DNA of 11,095 nucleotides from an uncultured Lachnospiraceae bacterium. Lineage in GTDB: Bacteria > Bacillota > Clostridia > Lachnospirales > Lachnospiraceae. Shown here piece after piece: positions 1-7,605 of the stretch. Below the pieces are notes generated by a model. The model was given only the letters and a program-made list of their open reading frames with translations. It did no database searches and was not told the origin of the DNA. The position numbers and the translations under genes were made by a program. Where the stretch lies: positions 1 to 11,095 of the forward strand of contig CALWEE010000037.1 in assembly GCA_944376975.1 (NCBI GenBank), given 5' to 3'. Numbering within the stretch: the first letter of the stretch is position 1; each line of letters begins with the position of its first letter.

Positions 1-2
1 TC

Positions 3-965
3 AACAGCATTTCCAGGGACGGCACGGAAGCGTTTATTGAAGCCTTTAAAGAACAGGCGCGGGATTTCGCCCGTGTCCAGGTGCTTTTAAACCGGGGACG
101 CAGTCAGGCTTCCGGATGGAATACGGCCATTAAAGCCGCGTCCGGCGACGTGATCATCCGGGTGGACGCCCACGCGTCCATACCGGCCGATTTTGTCCGC
201 CAAAACGTGGCGGTGCTGGAGAGCGGCGAAATGGTGTGCGGCGGGCCGAGACCGGCCATCACGCCGGATGACGAGCCCTGGAAAAAGACATTGCTCCTGG
301 CGGAAAATTCCATGTTCGGCAGCAGTATCGCCCCCTACAGAAACGAAGGAAACGGCGGGAAAAAGTACGTCCGTTCCCTGTTCCACGGCGCGTACCGCCG
401 GGAAGTGTTCGAGGATGTGGGCGGGTTCAACGAATATCTGGGACGGACAGAGGACAACGAGCTCCACTACCGCATACGCAAAGCCGGTTACAAGATCTGC
501 TATTGCCCGGATATCCATTCCTGTCAGCACAGCCGGAGCAGCCTGCGCCGGATGGTCCGTCAAAAATACGGCAACGGCTACTGGATCGGATTAACGGCCG
601 GCGTGTGCCCGGAGTGTCTGTCCCTGTACCATTTTGTCCCCTTTGGATTTGTATGCGGCATCCTTGTCACAACGGCGCTGGCGCTAAAAAAACATACGGC
701 GCTGGCGAAGCTGATGTGGGGGGCTTACGGCGCGCTCTGCGGCGTCATGTCCCTGTTTGCCGTCAAACATGAGAAAAAGCATATCAGTCAGCTGCTTTTG
801 CCGGTCCTATTCCCCATCCTGCATATCAGCTACGGCGTGGGGACGCTGGCAGGACTGATCCGTATGCCCGCGTGGCGCAAGACCCATCAAACCTGTCCTT
901 CCGTATTGGAAGTCAAACGGGTGCTTTTAAAGAAAAAAGCCGGGAAACCGGAGACGGAGGCGTGA
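3..965 (+). CDS. Family 2 glycosyltransferase, ExoA-like, with C-terminal membrane segments (5' partial)
   Basis: The reading frame is open to the left edge, so this is the C-terminal ~320 residues of a larger protein. A GTG at 81 is internal and not the start, because conserved GT2 sequence (DGT, about residues 6-8 of the fragment) precedes it. A GT-A fold is shown by the NRGRSQASGWN stretch, a DAHASIP segment standing in for the DxD metal/nucleotide site, and the GGFNEYLGRTEDNELHYR block, where the ED pair is the usual catalytic/acceptor site. This pattern matches the succinoglycan ExoA branch of GT2. Three hydrophobic segments follow (from about SLYHFVPFGF, LAKLMWGAYG and LLLPVLFPIL), so the enzyme probably acts at the cytoplasmic membrane face on a lipid-linked acceptor. 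It ends in TGA three bases before the LicD-family gene and is co-transcribed with it. Sugar donor and acceptor cannot be read from the sequence. Missing are probably about 40 N-terminal residues with the first beta strand of the nucleotide-binding fold. Confidence 0.9.
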   Translation, partial: NSISRDGTEAFIEAFKEQARDFARVQVLLNRGRSQASGWNTAIKAASGDVIIRVDAHASIPADFVRQNVAVLESGEMVCGGPRPAITPDDEPWKKTLLLAENSMFGSSIAPYRNEGNGGKKYVRSLFHGAYRREVFEDVGGFNEYLGRTEDNELHYRIRKAGYKICYCPDIHSCQHSRSSLRRMVRQKYGNGYWIGLTAGVCPECLSLYHFVPFGFVCGILVTTALALKKHTALAKLMWGAYGALCGVMSLFAVKHEKKHISQLLLPVLFPILHISYGVGTLAGLIRMPAWRKTHQTCPSVLEVKRVLLKKKAGKPETEA

Positions 966-968
966 CCC

Positions 969-1844
969 ATGGCGGACTATACACCGGAAGAATTAAAAGG
1001 ACTCCAGGAAAAAAGCCTGGAGATGGCCGTCTACTTTGTGGATTTTTGCAGGAAACACGGCCTGCTCTGTTATTTCTGCGGCGGCGGCGCCATCGGCGCC
1101 CTCAGGCATCAGGGGTTTATTCCCTGGGATGACGATCTGGACTTTTTCATGCCGCGGAAAGATTATGAACGGCTGACCCGCCTGTGGCGGAAGGAAGCCG
1201 ATACGAAACGGTACGCTCTCGTCCGGTCGAACCGGCGTTACGTGGACCGGAACCTGTTTTTGACGATCCGGGACCGGCGCACCACGCTGATCAAACCGTA
1301 TCAGAAAGATCTGAACATATGCCATGGCGTGGCGCTGGACGTGCTGCCTTTAGACGGTTACCCCGATTCATCGTGGGCCCGTAAAAAACAGGTGATCTGG
1401 GCGCTGATCTATTCGCTTTACTGTGCCCAGACGATCCCGGAAAATCATGGGCGCGTCATGGCTGTCGGCAGCCGGATCGCCCTGGCTCTCGTGCCGTCGG
1501 CGAAGCTGCGTTACCGTATCTGGAAGTTCGCGGAAAAGCAGATGACCAAATATCCCATTGAAAAATGTCATTATATAACGGAGCTGTGTTCCGGCCCGGG
1601 CTATATGAAGAAAAAGTATCCCAAAGAAGCTTTTGATTCGGCGGTCTATATGCCCTTTGAAGGGTACAGCATGCCCATACCGGCGGGATACGACGCGTAC
1701 CTGACGGAGGCTTTCGGCGATTACATGACGTTGCCGCCGGAGGAAAAACGGGTGGCGCATCACGACGCCCTTTTGCTGGATCTGGATCACAGTTACCGTC
1801 GTTATAAAGGAAAATATTATTGCGTGGAGGGAGAAAACACATGA
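969..1844 (+). CDS. LicD-family phosphotransferase (candidate ribitol-phosphate transferase)
   Basis: This 291-residue protein starts at ATG 969 with GGAGG at 956-960, eight bases upstream. LicD family (nucleotidyltransferase-like fold) signatures are clear: GGGAIGALRHQGFIPWDD from residue 38 followed by DLD (56-58), giving the acidic metal-binding cluster; VALDVLPLDGYP at 121-132; and a C-terminal block at 230-265 (FEGYSMPIPAGY, EAFGDYM, LPPEEKR, HH). Classic LicD moves phosphocholine from CDP-choline onto teichoic acid or LPS sugars. Eukaryotic relatives fukutin and FKRP move ribitol 5-phosphate from CDP-ribitol. Here the stop overlaps the start of tarI (ATGA at 1841-1844), and tarI-tarJ make CDP-ribitol, while no choline kinase or CTP:phosphocholine cytidylyltransferase is in the window. 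I therefore infer that CDP-ribitol is a likelier donor than CDP-choline. Family assignment is secure; substrate is inference. There is no signal peptide or TM, so it should act in the cytosol at the membrane. Confidence 0.92.
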   Translation: MADYTPEELKGLQEKSLEMAVYFVDFCRKHGLLCYFCGGGAIGALRHQGFIPWDDDLDFFMPRKDYERLTRLWRKEADTKRYALVRSNRRYVDRNLFLTIRDRRTTLIKPYQKDLNICHGVALDVLPLDGYPDSSWARKKQVIWALIYSLYCAQTIPENHGRVMAVGSRIALALVPSAKLRYRIWKFAEKQMTKYPIEKCHYITELCSGPGYMKKKYPKEAFDSAVYMPFEGYSMPIPAGYDAYLTEAFGDYMTLPPEEKRVAHHDALLLDLDHSYRRYKGKYYCVEGENT

Positions 1845-2557
1845 TTTTTGGAGCGATCTTAGCGGGCGGCGTCGGCTCCCGCATGCACATATCCGATATG
1901 CCCAAACAGTTCCTGTCATTGGGCAACAAGCCGATCATCATCCATACGCTGGAGAAGTTCCTTCTCTGTGAGCGGATCGACGAGATCTACATAGGCGTAC
2001 ACGCCAGCTGGCTGGCCCATATGGAAGATCTGATCGACCGGTACATCCATCTGAAAAAAGACCGTATCCACGTGGTCGCCGGCGGAAGCGACCGGAATTC
2101 CACGATCATGAACATCGTGGCGGCCATCGAGACCGATCACGGGGAAAGCGACGATCATTATATCATCACCCATGACAGCGTGCGTCCCTTCGTGACAGAC
2201 CGTATCCTGAACGACAACGTGGAGTCGGTGCTGAAATACAAGGCCACCGACACGGTGACGGAAGCGGTGGATACGATCGTGGTTTCCGAAGACGGAAAGG
2301 TGATCTCGGACATTCCGGACAGACGGAAGATGTACCAGGGCCAGACGCCGCAAAGTTTCCAGATCAGCCTGTTAAAACGGCTTTACGGCGAGCTGTCGGA
2401 GGATGAAAAGAACATCCTGACCGACGCCTGCAAGATCTGCGTCGTGCGGAACGTGCCGGTCCATCTGGTGGCCGGAGAAGTGTCCAACTTAAAGATAACA
2501 ACAGTCAGCGATTATAACATTGCCCAGGCAATGGTCGGAGGAGAACGCATTGATTAA
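1841..2557 (+). CDS. tarI: D-ribitol-5-phosphate cytidylyltransferase TarI
   Basis: This 238-residue protein couples CTP and ribitol 5-phosphate to give CDP-ribitol and pyrophosphate. Start ATG 1841 overlaps the LicD-family stop (ATGA) and has GGAGGG at 1826-1831; an in-frame TTG at 1820 is rejected because it lies upstream of that site. The IspD/TarI fold is shown by ILAGGVGSRM (6-15), the PKQFL motif (21-25), GGSDRNSTIMNIV (81-93), THDSVRPF (110-117) and MYQGQTPQSF (164-173). Details such as NKPIIIHTLEKF, the SDRNSTIMNIV stretch and LTDACKI near residue 193 follow staphylococcal TarI rather than the isoprenoid enzyme IspD. The immediate tarJ partner makes the TarI reading firm. The gene overlaps tarJ by eight bases, implying translational coupling and balanced output of the two enzymes. 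Confidence 0.92.
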   Translation: MIFGAILAGGVGSRMHISDMPKQFLSLGNKPIIIHTLEKFLLCERIDEIYIGVHASWLAHMEDLIDRYIHLKKDRIHVVAGGSDRNSTIMNIVAAIETDHGESDDHYIITHDSVRPFVTDRILNDNVESVLKYKATDTVTEAVDTIVVSEDGKVISDIPDRRKMYQGQTPQSFQISLLKRLYGELSEDEKNILTDACKICVVRNVPVHLVAGEVSNLKITTVSDYNIAQAMVGGERID

Positions 2558-3563
2558 TTATGTATATCAACTGGTCAGCCCCCAGGTGTTTTCCATCAAA
2601 TATGAAGATATCGATTTTTCGGATAAGGTGATCATCCGCCCGCGGTATATGGCCATCTGCCACGCGGATCAGCGGTATTACCTGGGTCAGAGAGACCGGA
2701 AAGTGCTGGCCAAAAAGCTGCCCATGGCGCTGATCCACGAGTGCTTCGGCGAAGTGGTCTACGATCCGGGACAGACGTTTGAGCCGGGCGAGCCGGTGGT
2801 GCTCATCCCCAATCACGTGGACCATAAAGATCCGGTCATCTATGAGAATTACGCCAAAGGTTCTTACTTCCTTTCCAGCGGCCATGACGGTTTCCTGAGG
2901 GAATATGTGGATCTGGCGGCGGACCGGGTCGTATCGGCCAAAGGCATTCCAGGGCATATCGGGGCCGTGTCGGAATTTGTCAGCGTGGCGGTCCACGCGG
3001 CGACCCGTTTCGGCAAGATCAGCCATGAATACAGAGATACTATCGGCATATGGGGCGACGGCAGCCTGGCCTGCGTTGTTTCCTGCGTCCTGAAAAAGAT
3101 GTTCCCCAAAAGCCGGCTGGTCATCATCGGCAAGAATCCCAGCAAACTTTCGTTCTTTTCCCATGCGGACGAGACCTGGCTTTCCGAGGATATCCCGGAG
3201 GATCTTCGGGTGGATCACGCCTTCGAGTGCTGCGGCGGAGAAGGCAGCTATTACGCGATCGACGATATCATCCATTACATCAATCCCCAGGGGACGGTCA
3301 TGCTGATGGGCGTCAGCGAAAACAAGGTGGCCATCAACACGCGGGATGTGCTGGAAAAAGGGCTGACGCTGGTGGGAAGCAGCCGGTCGGGACGGCCGGA
3401 TTTTGAAAAAGCCGTGGAATTTATGAAAGATCCCCGGTTTACGCGGCGGCTTGGCCTGATCATATACGAAGACAAGCCGGTGACCAGCATCAAAGATATC
3501 CACCGGGTATTTCGCACCGATCTGGACACGCCGTTCAAGACCGCGTTCCGGTGGGAATTATAA
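2550..3563 (+). CDS. tarJ: Ribulose-5-phosphate reductase (ribitol-5-phosphate dehydrogenase) TarJ
   Basis: This 337-residue zinc-dependent MDR-type alcohol dehydrogenase reduces D-ribulose 5-phosphate to ribitol 5-phosphate with NADPH, feeding TarI. TTG 2550 is chosen as start: GGAGGAG lies at 2537-2543, six bases upstream, and the resulting N-terminus MINYVYQLVSPQVF matches known TarJ N-termini (MINQVYQLV in staphylococci). No ATG in frame gives this. Probable zinc ligands are Cys37 (AICHADQRYY), His63-Glu64 (LIHE) and Glu142. The cofactor loop is GIWGDGSLA (166-174). DHAFECCGG (222-230), MGVSE (253-257) and KGLTLVGSSRSG (270-281) are further family blocks. It is the last gene of its operon: the TAA at 3561 is followed 22 bases later by the shared bidirectional terminator. 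No TarL-type polymerase follows on this strand; the nearest candidate is the convergent TagB-like gene. Confidence 0.93.
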   Translation: MINYVYQLVSPQVFSIKYEDIDFSDKVIIRPRYMAICHADQRYYLGQRDRKVLAKKLPMALIHECFGEVVYDPGQTFEPGEPVVLIPNHVDHKDPVIYENYAKGSYFLSSGHDGFLREYVDLAADRVVSAKGIPGHIGAVSEFVSVAVHAATRFGKISHEYRDTIGIWGDGSLACVVSCVLKKMFPKSRLVIIGKNPSKLSFFSHADETWLSEDIPEDLRVDHAFECCGGEGSYYAIDDIIHYINPQGTVMLMGVSENKVAINTRDVLEKGLTLVGSSRSGRPDFEKAVEFMKDPRFTRRLGLIIYEDKPVTSIKDIHRVFRTDLDTPFKTAFRWEL

Positions 3564-3584
3564 AGACAGAATCATAAAGACATG

Positions 3585-3636
3585 AAAAAAACGGGACAGA
3601 CACGGCCGGATGAGCCGCATAGGTCCCGTTTTTTTT
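3585..3636. terminator. Bidirectional rho-independent terminator between convergent operons
   Basis: The stem ACGGGAC (3591-3597) pairs perfectly with GTCCCGT (3623-3629). An A-run (3585-3591) stands on the left and a T-run (3629-3636) on the right, so a U-tract follows the hairpin when transcribed from either strand. A smaller inner pairing CGGC/GCCG (3603-3606 with 3614-3617) stabilises the loop. It serves tarJ on the plus strand and the TagB-like gene on the minus strand, whose stop codon is only four bases beyond the T-run. Confidence 0.9.
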
Positions 3637-3639
3637 ATG

Positions 3640-4827
3640 TCAGCGCTCGGCGCAGTAGCACCGGATATATTTTGCCACCGTCTCGCTGGCGGTGCCTTTT
3701 TCATCCATCTGAGTCATTTCAAAAAAGGCCTGACGGTCTTTTTCAAAACGTTTTTCGTCAAAATCAAGGACATTTCTCACCAATCCATCCATATCGGCGG
3801 CCACCGGGAAGGGCAGCTCGCTGAACTGAAAATAATAGCCCCGGTCCTGAGAATAACGTTGTATGTCCCTGGCGTATACGAAGCTGGGCCGTCCGGTGAG
3901 CAGATAATCAATGTTGGACGATGAATAATCCGTGATCAGGGCGTCGGCGGCGGCCAGCAGTTCCTGCATATCCGGGTAAGCCGTCACGTTGACGCGGCGG
4001 GGATCGTCACCTTGAAGCCGGGCGTGGGCTTTGTAAAGGTTGGGATGGAGCCTGAGGAACAGGATCCAGTTTCCGCCGAACCGTTTTTCAAAAGCGTCCA
4101 GTACCCGATCCGTATCCAGGTCGTACATATCCAGGCTGTAGTCGCTGCGGAAGGTGGGCGCGTACAGCAGGACGCGGCAGTCTTCGGGCAGCCCGTAAAG
4201 CCCGCGGATCTTTCGGGCGATGGCGGATGTGTCCCGGCATAGTATGTCGTTGCGGGGCGAGCCGCATCTTAAGATCCGGCCGTGATACCAGAAGGCCCGG
4301 CGATACAGATCGGTGGTGAACTGGCTGTTGCTCACCATGATGTCGGTCATGGCGGCGTCCCGTTTGGCGTAGCGCACATAGTCTTTATCCAGAGCGGCGG
4401 CGGAATCGCCTTCGCATTTTTTGATGCCCGGGGCGCCGTGCCATGTCTGGATGTAAAGCTGGCCTTTACGGTGATGGATGGCGGTCGTCTTCCGGGAATT
4501 GTCGATCCACACCTGGGCGGTGGCAAGAGCCCGGGCCGCCTTGAGGGAACGGAAAGCCACCGGCGTGATCGCGTCCGGCAGGTGGTTGTCTTCCATGAGC
4601 TCGGGACGGATCTCCCACAGGATATCGGCTTTGGGCCAGATCTTTAAAAGGGCCTCGGCGATATATTTTCCGTTGTCTCCATAATCATTTCCGAAGAAGG
4701 ACGTGATCACGATCCGGTTCTTTTTTACAGGAAGGATGGAAAAGAAAAGGGAAGGCAGATAATACTTCATATCCACCAGAACGTTCACAAAAGGTTTGGG
4801 CAGATGCTCCAGTAATTGTTTTTTCAT
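3640..4827 (-). CDS. CDP-glycerol/CDP-ribitol polyol-phosphate transferase (TagB/TagF/TarL family)
   Basis: This 395-residue protein is one catalytic domain of the teichoic acid glycerophosphotransferase family (TagB about 380 residues; TagF, with an extra N-terminal domain, about 745). ATG 4827 is chosen: AAGGAG (complement of 4836-4841) sits eight bases upstream and the ATGA overlaps the flippase stop. A reading from 4935 would add a non-homologous tail inside the flippase gene. Motifs: QTWHGAPGIKK (127-137), whose His130 corresponds to the WHG histidine important in TagF; GSPRND (189-194); YAPTFR (222-227); RLHP (259-262), whose His261 is the second conserved histidine; and AAADALITDYSSSNIDYLL (292-310). 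It should transfer a polyol phosphate from a CDP-polyol to a lipid-linked acceptor at the inner membrane face. No CDP-glycerol synthase is present here, while CDP-ribitol synthesis is encoded in the facing operon, so ribitol phosphate is a plausible donor group. Priming versus polymerase role is not decidable. It is the last gene of the minus-strand operon. Confidence 0.92.
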   Translation of the reverse strand: MKKQLLEHLPKPFVNVLVDMKYYLPSLFFSILPVKKNRIVITSFFGNDYGDNGKYIAEALLKIWPKADILWEIRPELMEDNHLPDAITPVAFRSLKAARALATAQVWIDNSRKTTAIHHRKGQLYIQTWHGAPGIKKCEGDSAAALDKDYVRYAKRDAAMTDIMVSNSQFTTDLYRRAFWYHGRILRCGSPRNDILCRDTSAIARKIRGLYGLPEDCRVLLYAPTFRSDYSLDMYDLDTDRVLDAFEKRFGGNWILFLRLHPNLYKAHARLQGDDPRRVNVTAYPDMQELLAAADALITDYSSSNIDYLLTGRPSFVYARDIQRYSQDRGYYFQFSELPFPVAADMDGLVRNVLDFDEKRFEKDRQAFFEMTQMDEKGTASETVAKYIRCYCAER

Positions 4828-6110
4828 GACGCGGACTCCTTGGATGGCTGGTTTTCCTGACCGGCCCGTTTCATGCGCCGGCTTCCGATGATCACGTAGA
4901 CGATCCGGCTGAACAGGACGATACATTCGCTGCATGTGGTCAGGATGATGATGGCGGTGACAGAGATCTTCCCGGTCAGTACCAGGATGGTCAGGCCGAC
5001 AAAATGGAAGATGGAGGCGTATATGGTGGTCAGGTTGGCCTCTTTATCCATTCCCATCGGACTTAACGTGGGAAAGCCCAGCAGGTAGATGGGCAGGGTG
5101 ATCGCCAGCATGGGGAGGAATCCCCGGAATACCGGGATGGCCTGTTCATACCCTTCGCCGCACAGGATCCGGATGAACAGTTCGGCGAAAACATACAGAA
5201 AAACGCATCCGGCCACGATCACCGGCATAAATATGAGCAGAAGCCGCTTGAGCAGCTTGAAGTTCCTGTTTTTGACCATATAAGGATACAGGCTGTCGGA
5301 GATGGGCGTGAGCATCTTGCGGGCGTTCTGTATGAGCGAGTCCGCCGCTCCGTACTGTCCGAGCACGCCGGTGGGAAAGCCCAGCAGCGTCATAAGGAAC
5401 ACGTTGCTGGCCCCGTATAACGTGGAGGCGATGCGGGACAGGAAAAAGATGGCGGAACGCTTCAGCGTCTCCAACGTGCTCGTAAGGCTCTGGAAACGGT
5501 AGGGCAGCCGGAACTTTTTCAGTACGTACCACCAGGACCAGGCGACGATGAACAGATTGGACGCCGCGTTAAAGACCGGCACGAGGATGAACTGCCGCTC
5601 GGTATGGATAAAAGCGAATACAAGGATCAGGTAAATGGTCCGCGCCCCCAGCGTCCGGTAGGTGATGCTGCTCATCTTTTCCAGACCCCGGAAAAGATAG
5701 TCCGGGATAAAAGACGACAGGAAAACGGACAGGTAGGAGAGGATCAGGTAAAGGGCGTTTTCCCTGTACAAAGGGACGACGCCGATGACCGGCAGCAGCA
5801 CGATCAGGCCGATGAGGGAGAGCAGGCATTTGGACTGCACGACGGAACAGTTGATGCGGATCAGCTGTTTTTTGTCGTCCCGGCAAAGGGAGCAGTCCCG
5901 GGTGGCCGACAGGATGAACCCGAAGTCCACCAGGAGCTGGAAATAGCTCATGACCGCGCTGGAAGCGGTGAGGATCCCGTATGTATCGCGTCCCAGGACC
6001 CGGGTCAGATACGGGAATGTGAGCAGAGGGAACAGATACCCGGATATCTGCATGATATAGAGCATGACCGTGTTGGTAAACAGTGTCTTGTCTTCTTTTG
6101 ATGCTTTCAT
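4824..6110 (-). CDS. Wzx-like polysaccharide flippase (MOP/PST family)
   Basis: This 428-residue, almost wholly hydrophobic protein has about 12 predicted membrane segments. The N-terminal block FTNTVMLYIMQISGYLFPLL, then TFPYLTRVLG and GRDTYGILTAS (residues 11-50), is the characteristic start of Wzx/RfbX flippases, followed by YLFRGLEKM (138-146). It would move undecaprenyl-linked repeat units outward across the membrane. The start ATG at 6110 has AAGGAGG (complement of 6117-6123) six bases upstream; this site overlaps the TAA of the upstream polymerase gene, so the two are probably translationally coupled. The stop overlaps the start of the TagB-like gene. A basic tail (RRMKRAG) follows the last segment, consistent with a cytosolic C-terminus. 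Confidence 0.9.
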   Translation of the reverse strand: MKASKEDKTLFTNTVMLYIMQISGYLFPLLTFPYLTRVLGRDTYGILTASSAVMSYFQLLVDFGFILSATRDCSLCRDDKKQLIRINCSVVQSKCLLSLIGLIVLLPVIGVVPLYRENALYLILSYLSVFLSSFIPDYLFRGLEKMSSITYRTLGARTIYLILVFAFIHTERQFILVPVFNAASNLFIVAWSWWYVLKKFRLPYRFQSLTSTLETLKRSAIFFLSRIASTLYGASNVFLMTLLGFPTGVLGQYGAADSLIQNARKMLTPISDSLYPYMVKNRNFKLLKRLLLIFMPVIVAGCVFLYVFAELFIRILCGEGYEQAIPVFRGFLPMLAITLPIYLLGFPTLSPMGMDKEANLTTIYASIFHFVGLTILVLTGKISVTAIIILTTCSECIVLFSRIVYVIIGSRRMKRAGQENQPSKESAS

Positions 6111-6121
6111 AAAACGCCTCC

Positions 6122-7585
6122 TTACTGCCCGGAGGCTTTATCTTTCCGGACAAAGCCGGTCAAAAAGGCCACCACCCGGTAAGAAACGGACGGTTTTTCG
6201 CGGATGATGGCGCTCATGTCGCTGCCGGCCAATGTCAGGGCGCCGCTGACGCTCATCCAGAACATGACCTCAAAAACGGAATTTCCGAAAAAGATCAGGC
6301 TGGAAAGGCAGGATATGACGGCGATGGACAAGGCGATCAGGAACAAGGGCAGGATGATGTTGCACGAAGTCCGCGGCCCGTCGTAGATGAAGAAATAACG
6401 GATGAACCGCCCGGCGGCCAAAACGATATAGGCCGCGGCGCACAGCGCTCCGGCAAGCCCGGTGCACGCCAGGACGGTGATGTAGGCGTTGTGGAGGGAA
6501 TACTGTTTTTCCACCACGTACATATCGTCAAAATGATCCTCGGCATAGCTTAAATGCCCTCTGGGCGACGTGCCCAGGATGGGCGTGGAGCGGAAGATGG
6601 TGATGCCGTCCGCCCATATGTGGAAACGGTTGTTGGATATATCTTTGTTTTCCTCCACGTCTTCCCGTTCCAGGGAGACTTCTTTGACGTTGGTCACGCC
6701 CTCCGGGATCTTGATCAGTTCGGCCTGGAGCACCCGGATGACGCCGAAAAAGGCGACGACGCCCAGAACGGCCGCGATGAAGGCGAACAAAGTCTTGCGC
6801 GCCTTCCCGGGGAACAGTTCGAGCTTCTTTGGCGGGAACACGAGCAGATAGATCAGGACGCCGGCGAAGATGCAGACCGACCCGGTGAGCAGGGCGGTAC
6901 GGGACCCGGAAAGGGCGATATAGCACATCTGGAGACCGATGTTGATCACGTAAAAGCACCGGAGGAGCCGGTTTTTGTTCCAGCGTATGTTCAGCGCGGA
7001 GAAGACGCACATGATGAACGCGATGCCGCCCGCGTAGTTGGGATCGCCGAAGACGCCGAACAGCCGGCCTTCCATGAATCCCTGGCGGGTGATGCGGGGA
7101 TTATCCGGCATCCATACCGTCCAGTGTATCTGGAAGATGAACTGGTAAAGGGAAACGATAACGGCGGCGAACCAGACAAGGATCATAAGATTGGTGATGA
7201 TCTGGACGCGGCCCTTTAATTTTTCCCGCGGCGTGCGGATGACGAAACTGCCCAGAAGGAGCATCTGGACGGCGGTCCATACGATGGTCTTCAGGTTGTC
7301 GATGAAATTATACTTATAGTTAAAAAGTGTGGATAAAACGCAGACGATGATGAATAAGATCAGCAGATCGGCAAAGGGGACGCGGAAGATATATTTTTCC
7401 CCGAAAGCGTCGATCAGAAGAAAAAGGACGCCGAACAAAGCCAGCGCGGAATAGATGAAGGCGATGATCCGGCTGTCTACCACCAGGCTGAAAGGAATGA
7501 TCTTGTTGAACTGGGTGTAGAGCAGGTAGATGACGATATAGACGAATATTCCTTTTTCGATGAGTGCGTGTTTTGTACTGGTCAC
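6122..7585 (-). CDS. O-antigen polymerase/ligase-type membrane protein (Wzy/WaaL family)
   Basis: This 487-residue protein has about 12 hydrophobic segments and one large extracytoplasmic loop (about 288-362). GTG 7585 is chosen as start, with GGAGGG (complement of 7594-7599) eight bases upstream. Family marks are GDPNYAGGIAF (180-190), LSGSRTALL (225-233), RFHIWADGI (320-328), TPILGTSPRG (334-343) and HNAYITVLACTGLAG (365-379). The Arg and His in these last blocks match positions seen in the Wzy_C/WaaL group. Flanking by a glycosyltransferase and a flippase favours a Wzy polymerase joining flipped repeat units outside the membrane. A ligase role is the alternative, but a separate LCP protein downstream of the divergent promoter would cover attachment to the wall. 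The large loop carries an acidic stretch (EREDVEENKD). It lies 20 bases after the glycosyltransferase stop. Confidence 0.86.
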   Translation of the reverse strand: MTSTKHALIEKGIFVYIVIYLLYTQFNKIIPFSLVVDSRIIAFIYSALALFGVLFLLIDAFGEKYIFRVPFADLLILFIIVCVLSTLFNYKYNFIDNLKTIVWTAVQMLLLGSFVIRTPREKLKGRVQIITNLMILVWFAAVIVSLYQFIFQIHWTVWMPDNPRITRQGFMEGRLFGVFGDPNYAGGIAFIMCVFSALNIRWNKNRLLRCFYVINIGLQMCYIALSGSRTALLTGSVCIFAGVLIYLLVFPPKKLELFPGKARKTLFAFIAAVLGVVAFFGVIRVLQAELIKIPEGVTNVKEVSLEREDVEENKDISNNRFHIWADGITIFRSTPILGTSPRGHLSYAEDHFDDMYVVEKQYSLHNAYITVLACTGLAGALCAAAYIVLAAGRFIRYFFIYDGPRTSCNIILPLFLIALSIAVISCLSSLIFFGNSVFEVMFWMSVSGALTLAGSDMSAIIREKPSVSYRVVAFLTGFVRKDKASGQ

Positions 7586-7605
7586 AGAATGATCCCTCCG
7601 GTATA

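Noticed and set aside
81..965. GTG 81 as true start of the first glycosyltransferase
   Set aside because: Conserved GT2 sequence (DGT and the helix after it) is encoded upstream in the same frame, which is open to the window edge.
1841..2557. IspD (isoprenoid MEP cytidylyltransferase) as identity of this gene
   Set aside because: The two share a fold, but the sequence details and the adjacent tarJ support TarI.
4828..4935. Extended start of the TagB-like protein at 4935
   Set aside because: The added residues are an out-of-frame reading of the flippase C-terminus. ATG 4827 has AAGGAG at the right distance and an ATGA overlap.
6554..7219. Plus-strand open frame of about 220 codons opposite the Wzy-like gene
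   Set aside because: Composition is Asp/Gly/Glu/His-rich without motifs, as expected for the antisense of a hydrophobic membrane protein. The minus strand has clear Wzy/WaaL features.
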